Assembly (NCBI RefSeq): GCF_039538765.1
Contig: NZ_BAABCJ010000006.1
Location: 62,001-126,000 of the forward strand
Origin: Zhihengliuella alba
GTDB lineage: Bacteria; Actinomycetota; Actinomycetes; Actinomycetales; Micrococcaceae
Direction of reading: 5' to 3'
DNA length: 64,000 bases
The notes under the pieces were generated by a model. It was not told the origin of the DNA. It did not search any database and saw only the letters and a program-made list of their open reading frames with translations. The translations under genes and the position numbers were made by a program. Below, piece after piece: positions 57,608-64,000 of this stretch (the stretch's first letter is position 1; every line of letters starts with the position of its first letter).

Positions 57608-58066
57608 ATGGAACCTCATGATGAACGCAAGCCCCTTGGCTACTGGCTCAAGTTGGTCGACTCGCTCATCAACGAACAGTTCGCCGTCTCGTTGGATGAG
57701 CACGGGATCACCCGTCTGCAGTGGCAGCTCTTGAACTCGCTCGCGCAGGAGCCAGCGACGCTCCGGCAGCTCTCCCACCGGCTGGCGCCGTTCCTGGCGC
57801 CCACGCCCGACGACGAACCGGACACCATCGCGGAGCACCTCGCGGAGCTCGTGGACTCCGGGTGGGTCACGGACGCCGCCGGCTCGCTCACCCTGACGGA
57901 CCAGGGGCGCCTGGGCTGGGAGAAGCTCGACGAGACGGTCGCCGGCATGCGCGAGGCGTCCGGCGAGGGCATCCCGCGGGAGGACTACGCCACCACCGTG
58001 CGCACACTGCACCGGATGGCGATCAATCTGGGTTGGAACGATTCCACGGCAGAAGGAGACAACTAG
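57608..58066 (+). CDS. MarR-like winged-helix regulator
   Basis: 152 aa. LGYWLKLVDSLINEQFAVSL, LQWQLLNSLAQEPATLRQLS and LAELVDSGWVTDAAGSLTLT, DQGRLGWEKLDE follow the MarR layout (dimerisation helices around a winged helix). Leaderless-type TAGTCT upstream. Directly abuts the Stealth gene (stop TAG then GTG), so both are in one operon. Ligand unknown. Confidence 0.82.
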   Translation: MEPHDERKPLGYWLKLVDSLINEQFAVSLDEHGITRLQWQLLNSLAQEPATLRQLSHRLAPFLAPTPDDEPDTIAEHLAELVDSGWVTDAAGSLTLTDQGRLGWEKLDETVAGMREASGEGIPREDYATTVRTLHRMAINLGWNDSTAEGDN

Positions 58067-59686
58067 GTGGCAGAACAGAACACGGGCCTCGAGGCGGTCA
58101 CACCGGAGATCTACTACGCGTCGCCCGAACCGGAGACGACGACCAGTGAGTTCCAGGAGATCACCAGCGCCGAGGCGCGTGCACGGTTCAGCCACCGCGA
58201 CGACGTCCTGCGCCACAAGGGCCGCTATGCCCTGATCAACAAGAGCGTCACGCCGCACGAGGCGATGGTGAACGACCTGCTCTTCATCCGCGACGCGCTC
58301 GACGACGCCGGCGTGGACTACCTGCTGGTCCGCGGCAACGACGCCCGCCCGGTCATCGCCGCCAACTGGCGGGACCGCAAGCGGCTGCGCGCCACCCTGG
58401 TCAACGCCTGCCGGGACGAGCCGTTCTACTCGCTGCCGGTCGACGCCCGCGGGGCCTCCGCCCTCCTGGTCGCCGACGGCCAGCTCAGCGCCAGCAGCAA
58501 GGCGCGCATGTTCCGCCTGTACCGGCCGCGGGTGGATCCGGTCGGCGGGCTCGCGTACGGCCGCGGCACGGGTGTCCAGATCGAGCTGTGGAAGTGGGAC
58601 GACGACGGCACCATCAAGCTGCCGGTCGAGAACTCGCTGACCCGCCGGACCATCCCGGCCGACGAGGCGGTGCGCGGCACGGTCCAGCGCTTCGGGCGCA
58701 TGTGGCCGACCATCGAGAACATGTTCGCCGACCACGCGACGGACATCGACTTCTCCGTGGACATGGTCTTCTCCTGGGTGGACGGCAACGACCCCGAGTT
58801 CCAGCGGTACCGTGCCTCCTTCCAGGAGAACGTCGTGGTCGGCGAGGGGGACGACGCCGAGGCGCGCTTCCGGCAGATCAACGAGCTGAAGTACGCGCTG
58901 CGCTCGCTGCATATGTTCGCCCCCTGGATCCGGCACATCTTCATCTGCACCGATTCGCCCGTGCCGGAGTGGCTGGACGCGGAGCACCCGAAGATCACGA
59001 TCGTCCGCGCGGAGGACCACTTCCGGGACCCGACGGTCCTGCCGACCTTCAACTCGCAGGCCATCGAGTCTCAGTTGCAGCACATCGACGGGCTCTCGGA
59101 GCACTTCCTGTACTCCAACGACGACATGTTCTTCGGCCGGCCCCTGGGGCCGGACACCTTCTTCTCCCCGGGCGGAGTCACCAAGTTCATCGAGGCGGAG
59201 ACCCGGATCGGCCTGGGCAGCAACCACATCGACCGCTCCGGATTCGAGAACGCGGCCCGGGTGAACCGGCGCCTGCTGAAGGACCGGTTCGGCCGCATCA
59301 CCACGCGCCATCTGGAGCACACGGCGGCGCCGTTGCGGCGCAGCGTCCTCTTCGAGATGGAGGAGGTCTTCTCCACCGAGTTCGCGGCGACGGCGGCCAG
59401 CCGGTTCCGCGCCAAGGACAACATCTCCGTCACCAACTCGCTGTACCACTACTACGCGCTGCTAACGGGCCGGGCGGTGACCCAGACGGGCTCCAAGGTG
59501 AAGTACATCGACACCACCATGTACTCCGGGCTGGACCGGCTCGCCAAGCTGCTGCGCAAGCGCAATCAGGACTTCTTCTGCCTCAACGACGGCTCCTTCC
59601 CCGAGGTCCCCGCGCGCGAGCGCCAGGAAGTGGTGACCGACTTCCTGGAGAAGTACTTCCCGATCCCCGCGCCCTGGGAGAAGTAG
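58067..59686 (+). CDS. Stealth-family sugar-phosphate transferase
   Basis: 539 aa. The four Stealth regions are visible: CR1 VFSWVDGNDPEF (about 235-246), CR2 NELKYALRSLHMFAPWIRHI through LPTFNSQAIESQLQHIDGLS and FLYSNDDMFFG (about 274-357), CR3 in the RRLLKDRFGRITTRHLEHTA area and CR4 near CLNDGSFPEV. Stealth proteins are hexose-1-phosphate transferases for capsule or teichoic-type polymers. The first about 220 residues are a family-specific extension. GTG 58067 with AAGGAG eight bases upstream. No other capsule gene lies nearby. Confidence 0.88.
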   Translation: MAEQNTGLEAVTPEIYYASPEPETTTSEFQEITSAEARARFSHRDDVLRHKGRYALINKSVTPHEAMVNDLLFIRDALDDAGVDYLLVRGNDARPVIAANWRDRKRLRATLVNACRDEPFYSLPVDARGASALLVADGQLSASSKARMFRLYRPRVDPVGGLAYGRGTGVQIELWKWDDDGTIKLPVENSLTRRTIPADEAVRGTVQRFGRMWPTIENMFADHATDIDFSVDMVFSWVDGNDPEFQRYRASFQENVVVGEGDDAEARFRQINELKYALRSLHMFAPWIRHIFICTDSPVPEWLDAEHPKITIVRAEDHFRDPTVLPTFNSQAIESQLQHIDGLSEHFLYSNDDMFFGRPLGPDTFFSPGGVTKFIEAETRIGLGSNHIDRSGFENAARVNRRLLKDRFGRITTRHLEHTAAPLRRSVLFEMEEVFSTEFAATAASRFRAKDNISVTNSLYHYYALLTGRAVTQTGSKVKYIDTTMYSGLDRLAKLLRKRNQDFFCLNDGSFPEVPARERQEVVTDFLEKYFPIPAPWEK

Positions 59687-59745
59687 CCGCCCGCGCAGCG
59701 CCCCTAGGATGGAGCGTGTCTTCTGGGCACGAGGGAAGGAACCGC

Positions 59746-60354
59746 TTGAGTCTCCGCTACGCACTGCTGGCTCTGCTGAACGTGGATGCGATGACCGGCT
59801 ACGACCTGTGCAAGGTCTTCGACTCCTCGGTCGGACACGTCTGGTACGCGCCCGACTCGCAGATCTACCCGCAGCTGCGCAAGATGGAGCGCGAGGGCCT
59901 GATCGACGGCGAGGACGTGCCGTGGGGGAAGAACGCCACCAAGCGTCGCTACCACATCACCGAGGCCGGGGTCGCGGACTTCACCGCCTGGATGAACTCC
60001 CCGCTGGAGTACGCCCGCGTCCGCGACCCCGCCCATCTGCGCGCCGCATACCTCGAGTGGGCCAGCCCGGCCGCCGTCCGGGAGCAGATGCGGGCCCACA
60101 TGGCCCACCACTCGTTCCTGCTCGAGGCCTGGCGCACTCGGGTCCATGAGATCGAGAACGGGGGCAGCCAGATGCTGAACCGCCGACTGGAGCGGACGGC
60201 TCCCCAGGACCGGCACCGGACGATCGCCTTCAAGCGATTCGCCTACGAGGGCCTGATCGCGCGGGCGGAGGCCGAGATCGCGTGGGCCGAGCGCGGCCTG
60301 CGCCTCGCTGACGAGCTCTACGGCCCCGAGGACTCGGCGCCGGATGGCTCCTGA
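59746..60354 (+). CDS. PadR family regulator (VanR-like)
   Basis: 202 aa. LRYALLALLNVDAMTGYDLC, KVFDSSVGHVWYAPDSQIYP, QLRKMEREGLIDGE is a PadR winged helix; the C-terminal about 100 residues are the PadR helical domain. TTG 59746 with GGAAGGA upstream is the likely start; GTG 59716, five bases after TAGGAT, is an alternative. It converges on vanK-vanB-vanA. In Corynebacterium glutamicum the vanABK repressor VanR is a PadR protein, so the same role is likely here. Confidence 0.85.
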   Translation: MSLRYALLALLNVDAMTGYDLCKVFDSSVGHVWYAPDSQIYPQLRKMEREGLIDGEDVPWGKNATKRRYHITEAGVADFTAWMNSPLEYARVRDPAHLRAAYLEWASPAAVREQMRAHMAHHSFLLEAWRTRVHEIENGGSQMLNRRLERTAPQDRHRTIAFKRFAYEGLIARAEAEIAWAERGLRLADELYGPEDSAPDGS

Positions 60355-60390
60355 CGTCTTATTCTGACGTCGGGACTGGCCCCGCAGCGT

Positions 60391-60430
60391 CCCCCGCACC
60401 GCCGGGCCCTGGGGGCCGGGCGGTGCCGGG
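60391..60430. terminator. Hairpin between convergent padR and vanK-like genes
   Basis: The segment contains the complementary CACCGCC and GGCGGTG plus flanking C/G runs around a GGGCCC-rich core, with small bulges. It lies between stops 60354 and 60448. Confidence 0.5.
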
Positions 60431-60447
60431 GCTACATCGACCGCCCC

Positions 60448-61797
60448 TCAGCGGGCCGCCGTCGCCTCGGCGTCGGAGGCCGCCTCGGGCGCGGGCTCGA
60501 CCCAGGGACGCAGTCGGAGCGCGACGACCGCTGCGCCCAGCACCACCACGGCGACGCCGATGTAGAGCTGGAGCGGGCTCCATCCCGCGTCCAGCAGGGT
60601 GCCCACGACGATCGGGGCGAGGATGGCCCCGGCGCGCCCGACGCCGATGCCCCAGCCCACGCCGGTCGTCCGGATCGCCGGTTCGTAGGACTGCGGCGCG
60701 ACCGTGTAGAGGCCCGCAACGCAGCCGTTGATCAGCATGCCCACCACGATGCCGCTGGAGAACGCCAGGAGCGGCACCGACGTCGTGGTGATGAAGAGGA
60801 CCAGCGTGACCGCGGAGAATGCGCTGAACACGGACAGTGTTCCGCGCGCACTCCAGCGCGTGGTCAGCACGCCGTACAGGAGCGATCCGAAGGTGCCGCC
60901 CATGCTGAGCATGAGTCCGCCGATGATGCCCTGCTGCTCGGTCATCCCGGACTCGACGAGGAGCTTGGGCGTCCACGTGTTGGCGAAGTAGAAGCCGAAC
61001 ATGATGAGGAAGAAGCCGGTCCAGAGGAGGAACGTGGTGGTGCGGTAGCGACGATCGAGCAGCCGGCCCACACCGGGGCGGCGACGGGAGCCCGTCCCGG
61101 GTTCGAGCACCGCCGGTCCGGTCAGGCCGATTCGCCGCGCGATGCGGGCGAGCCGCTCATCCAGGTCCGCGGGACGGCGTACGCGCAGGTAGTCGACCGA
61201 CTCCGGCAGCAGGGCCGCGGCCGCGATGATGGCGAGGACCGTCAGGATGCCGCCGGTGAGGAAGACCGAGCGCCAGCCGAACTCCGGGATGAGCTGCGTG
61301 GCGCCCATGCCGCCCAGAGTCGCCCCGACGCCGTAGCCGGCGGTGAAGATGCTGATCGCCATGCCGCGATGCTTCCGGTTGGAGTACTCGCTGGTGATCA
61401 CGGTGATGGTCGCCAGGATCCCTCCGACGCCGAGGCCGGTCACCACGCGCCAGGCGCCTAGCTGGCCGGCGCTCGTCGCCGTGGCCGAGAGGAAGAGGCC
61501 CGTAGCGTTCACGGCCAGCGCGAGCAGCAGGATGCGCCGGCGGCCGAATCGGTCGGCCAGCGGCGCCAGTCCTATCGAGCCCGCGGCCATGCCGAGCAGC
61601 CCGGCGCTGAGCAGCCATCCCAGCTGGCTGCCGGAGAGGGCGAACTCGCCGGTGACGGCGTTGGCGGTGAACGCCATGGCCAGGACGTCGTATCCGTCCA
61701 GGGCGTTGAGGAAGGTCGCGACGGCGACGATGAGCCACTGGTAGTGGGACATCTTCGCGGCGTCGATCCGATGACGGATGTCGTGCTCGGGGCTCAT
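60448..61797 (-). CDS. vanK: MFS aromatic acid:H+ symporter (AAHS family, VanK-like)
   Basis: 449 aa, 12 transmembrane helices. ATFLNALDGYDVLAMAFTAN carries the DGYD motif of AAHS (PcaK/BenK/VanK) transporters, and PLADRFGRRRILLLAL and the VTGLGVGGILATITVITSEY region are typical. Third gene after vanA and vanB on the same strand, so likely imports vanillate or a related aromatic acid. Confidence 0.85.
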   Translation of the reverse strand: MSPEHDIRHRIDAAKMSHYQWLIVAVATFLNALDGYDVLAMAFTANAVTGEFALSGSQLGWLLSAGLLGMAAGSIGLAPLADRFGRRRILLLALAVNATGLFLSATATSAGQLGAWRVVTGLGVGGILATITVITSEYSNRKHRGMAISIFTAGYGVGATLGGMGATQLIPEFGWRSVFLTGGILTVLAIIAAAALLPESVDYLRVRRPADLDERLARIARRIGLTGPAVLEPGTGSRRRPGVGRLLDRRYRTTTFLLWTGFFLIMFGFYFANTWTPKLLVESGMTEQQGIIGGLMLSMGGTFGSLLYGVLTTRWSARGTLSVFSAFSAVTLVLFITTTSVPLLAFSSGIVVGMLINGCVAGLYTVAPQSYEPAIRTTGVGWGIGVGRAGAILAPIVVGTLLDAGWSPLQLYIGVAVVVLGAAVVALRLRPWVEPAPEAASDAEATAAR

Positions 61798-61856
61798 GGA
61801 CGTGCCTTTCGGAGGAGTGGTGGTGCGCGTGGCGAGGGAAAGGGGTGCTCGAGGCG

Positions 61857-62849
61857 TCAGCCGACGTCGAGGGTGAGGACGGATCCCCCGGGCGCGGCCT
61901 GCTGCCCCGCGATGACGCGGGAGACACAGGCGCAGAGCTTGCCGCCGTTGTTGTGCTGGCGTTCGCTGAAGAACACGTCGCGGTGGTCGATCTCTCCCTC
62001 GAGGTCGAGGACTCGCACCTGGCAGATGCCGCACTCGCCCTTGCGGCAGTCGGAGAGCATCGCCACGCCGGCGTTCTCCAGGGCCTCGAGGAGCGAGCAG
62101 CCGGACGGCACCTCGGTCCGCACGCCCAGACGCGGGACCTGGACAGTGAACGGTTCGGCGTCGAACCAGCCCGAGTTGCCGAACGTCTCGTAGCGCAGGC
62201 TGCTGGGTTCGCGGCCGGCCCCGGCCCAGCTGCGCCGGACCGCGTCCATCAGGCGGATGGGCCCGCACATGTACAGCTCGGCGTCGGCCGGGGCGCCCTG
62301 CACGAGCCCCGGGACGTCGAACCGGCCCGATTCGTCGTCGGCGTGCAGCTCCAGCCTGTCGCCGTGCTCGGCCTCGAGCTCATCCACGTAGGCCATGGCC
62401 TCGCGGCTGCGCCCGACGTAGTGGAGCCGGTAGTCCGCTCTGACGGACTTCAGCACGGCTGCCATGTGCGCGATCGCAGTGATGCCGATGCCGCCTGCGA
62501 CCAGCACGTACGCCGGTGCCCCGATGCGCAGGGGGAAGTTCTGGAGCGGCTGGGTCATCCGCAGGCGGTCGCCCGGCTCCAGCGTGTGCATGAACTGGGA
62601 GCCGCCGCGCGAGTCCTTCGTCCTCAGCACGCTGATCGCCAGCCGGCGGCCCTCGTCGACCGACTCCACGACGGAGTACGAGCGCCGGACGGGGTCGCCG
62701 TCCAGCTCCAGGCTCACGTCCACGTGACTGCCCGGCGACGCCGCCACGGGCTGCTCCGGTTCGACGACGATCCGGCGGATTCCGCGCGCGACGGTCCGGG
62801 CCTCGACGACCACTGCGTCCTGCCATACGTCCTGACTGGTGACTGCCAT
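61857..62849 (-). CDS. vanB: Vanillate O-demethylase reductase subunit
   Basis: 330 aa. An FAD/FMN and NAD-binding reductase part (RRSYSVVESVDEGRRLAISV, VLVAGGIGITAIAHM, YMCGPIRLMDAVR) is followed by a C-terminal plant-type 2Fe-2S ferredoxin domain with CRKGECGICQ and a distal CACVSR. It passes electrons from NADH to VanA. It begins 22 bases after the vanA stop. Confidence 0.92.
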   Translation of the reverse strand: MAVTSQDVWQDAVVVEARTVARGIRRIVVEPEQPVAASPGSHVDVSLELDGDPVRRSYSVVESVDEGRRLAISVLRTKDSRGGSQFMHTLEPGDRLRMTQPLQNFPLRIGAPAYVLVAGGIGITAIAHMAAVLKSVRADYRLHYVGRSREAMAYVDELEAEHGDRLELHADDESGRFDVPGLVQGAPADAELYMCGPIRLMDAVRRSWAGAGREPSSLRYETFGNSGWFDAEPFTVQVPRLGVRTEVPSGCSLLEALENAGVAMLSDCRKGECGICQVRVLDLEGEIDHRDVFFSERQHNNGGKLCACVSRVIAGQQAAPGGSVLTLDVG

Positions 62850-62871
62850 GGTTCCGTGTCTCCTCCCGGGT

Positions 62872-63981
62872 TCAGGCGCGTGCGCCCGAACGCCCCTCGG
62901 CGGCGAGCATGCCGTCGAGGATGCGCCGCACCCACATGCTGCCGGCGTCGATGTTCAGGGAGTAGAACTCGTGATCGGGGTTGGCGTCGATCGCTTCCTG
63001 CTGCGCCTGGAGCATGGCCTCGTCCTCGCCGAACACCCCGTGCACGCCGTTGCGGAGCTGAGTGGTGATGAGCTGGCTGTCGAGCCGGTAGTTGCGCATG
63101 AAGGCCCAGAAGTAGTGCGAGGTGCGGTCGGTCTCCGGGGTGATGGTGTTCATGACGTACCCATTGACGCCCTGGCTGCGGTCCCCGCGCTCCGCCCCGG
63201 TCCCCGCCTTGGCCACTCCCACATCGATGCGGATCGTCGAGGGCGCCTCGAAGTGGATGATCTGCCACCGGTCCACCCGGCCCTCGAATCCGGGGAACTT
63301 GTCCCGCATGTTCTTCAGCCAGAACGGCGGGGCGTCGATGTCGAACATCCAGCGCGAGACCGTGACGGTGTTCCCGTCGTGGACGGTCTCGAATTCCGAC
63401 TCGCTCAGCTCCTCCTGCCCGATCGAGGACGAATGCACGAACTCCTCGTGGGTCAGGTCCATGAGGTTGTCCAGGATCAGCTGGTAGTTGCAGTCCGCGT
63501 GGATCGTCTCCCCGTCGCCGGCCCACTCCGGGTCGGTCATCTGGGACATGTCCGGGACGGCGTCCGGATCGGCGAGCAGCGGATCCCCCAGCCAGACCCA
63601 GACATAGCGGTAGCGCTCCACGACCGGGTAGGAGGGGACTGCGGCGCTGGGATTGACCGTCTCCTGCGCCGGCATGGAGATGCAACGGCCGGCCGAGTTG
63701 TAGACGATGCCGTGATACGGGCACTGGATCCCGTCTCGGCCAGTGGTCTTGCCCAGCGACAGCGGGGCGAGCCGGTGCCAGCAGGCGTCTGCGAGCGCCA
63801 CGGCCCGCCCGTCCTCCGTGCGGTAGAGGGCCAGAGGCCGATTGGCGATGCGCCGCGACATGGGCTTCCGGGTGACCTCGTGGTCCCATGCGGCCACGTA
63901 CCAGGCGTTCAACGGGTGGGGGAAGACCTTCGCAGCAACGCTGCCCTGTTCGGTCGCGGGTCGACTTGCGGTCGTTGTCAT
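62872..63981 (-). CDS. vanA: Vanillate O-demethylase oxygenase subunit
   Basis: 369 aa Rieske oxygenase. Starts FPHPLNAWYVAAWDHEV; the Rieske ligands are CWHRLAPLSLG and QCPYHGIVYN; the mononuclear iron site is in NLMDLTHEEFVHSSSIG. Matches VanA: converts vanillate to protocatechuate and formaldehyde with VanB. AAAGG precedes ATG 63981 near the right edge of the window. Formaldehyde can be removed by FdhA (29-30 kb). A related methoxybenzoate demethylase cannot be excluded. Confidence 0.92.
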   Translation of the reverse strand: MTTTASRPATEQGSVAAKVFPHPLNAWYVAAWDHEVTRKPMSRRIANRPLALYRTEDGRAVALADACWHRLAPLSLGKTTGRDGIQCPYHGIVYNSAGRCISMPAQETVNPSAAVPSYPVVERYRYVWVWLGDPLLADPDAVPDMSQMTDPEWAGDGETIHADCNYQLILDNLMDLTHEEFVHSSSIGQEELSESEFETVHDGNTVTVSRWMFDIDAPPFWLKNMRDKFPGFEGRVDRWQIIHFEAPSTIRIDVGVAKAGTGAERGDRSQGVNGYVMNTITPETDRTSHYFWAFMRNYRLDSQLITTQLRNGVHGVFGEDEAMLQAQQEAIDANPDHEFYSLNIDAGSMWVRRILDGMLAAEGRSGARA

Positions 63982-64000
63982 GGCGTTCGCACCTTTCGGG

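Overview
The window is a continuous, very GC-rich (by eye close to 70%), gene-dense bacterial chromosome segment. The gene families point to an actinobacterium, most likely of the Micrococcales (Micrococcaceae-like): a HicB-type antitoxin, DUF3151 next to class II aldolase, a VanABK set with a PadR regulator, a BioQ-type operator at bioB, actinobacterial SAM-I riboswitches, many GTG/TTG starts and many apparently leaderless genes (TAnnnT or CAGACT 6-7 nt before the start codon). This assignment is inference from gene content. I saw no rRNA, tRNA, insertion sequence, phage gene or CRISPR array. The only stretch over 300 bases without a gene is the purA leader (22838-23147).

Region by region. 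0-5.6 kb: end of a HicB-like antitoxin gene with a perfect palindrome at its start, a small membrane protein, an AmiS/UreI-type amide/urea channel, then a SAM riboswitch driving an aliphatic sulfonate ABC transporter (ssuB-ssuA-ssuC) and a paralogue of the small membrane protein. 5.7-9.8 kb: a second SAM riboswitch in front of an acetyl-CoA synthetase, a small repeat-containing protein, and an ArsR/DUF5937 regulator with a perfect 10-4-10 inverted repeat. 9.8-15.4 kb: a DNA alkylation repair block (ECF sigma - ogt - alkB - alkA operon, and an AlkZ/YcaQ-like glycosylase), with a LapA-like protein and a histidine phosphatase. 15.4-18.9 kb: a third SAM riboswitch driving sfnG (dimethylsulfone monooxygenase), metY (homocysteine synthase) and a CoA-binding protein. 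The three riboswitches define a local sulfur/methionine regulon: sulfonate and sulfone uptake and cleavage, sulfide assimilation into homocysteine, and probably recycling of the acetate released by MetY.

19-31 kb: ECF sigma with a membrane anti-sigma candidate, a nitrilase-family hydrolase, purA, an SDR oxidoreductase, bioB under a BioQ-like operator, an amino-acid permease with kynureninase and a divergent Lrp regulator, a TetR regulator, glutathione-independent formaldehyde dehydrogenase and thymidine kinase. 31.3-35.3 kb: a four-gene minus-strand cassette of visibly lower GC encoding a small WXG-like helical protein, a 421-aa protein with an N-terminal helical region and a glycine-zipper tail, a 443-aa LpqN-like protein and a three-TM membrane protein. 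It resembles an orphan type VII secretion substrate/immunity locus and is the best candidate for an undescribed system. 35.4-43.9 kb: SRPBCC protein, DUF3151, fba, TerC, a SpoU methyltransferase, NhaA carrying a C-terminal calcium-binding-like motif, a SulP transporter and a MerR regulator.

43.9-55.1 kb: a complete xylo-oligosaccharide/xylose module: LacI regulator, sugar ABC transporter (binding lipoprotein and two permeases), GH3 glycosidase, xylB, xylA and a ROK regulator. 55.1-60.4 kb: CorA, a 55-aa membrane protein, a GNAT, pyrE, a MarR-like regulator abutting a Stealth sugar-phosphotransferase, and a PadR regulator. 60.4-64 kb: vanK-like aromatic acid permease, vanB and vanA (vanillate O-demethylase). 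The formaldehyde from vanillate demethylation can be handled by the formaldehyde dehydrogenase at 29-30 kb.
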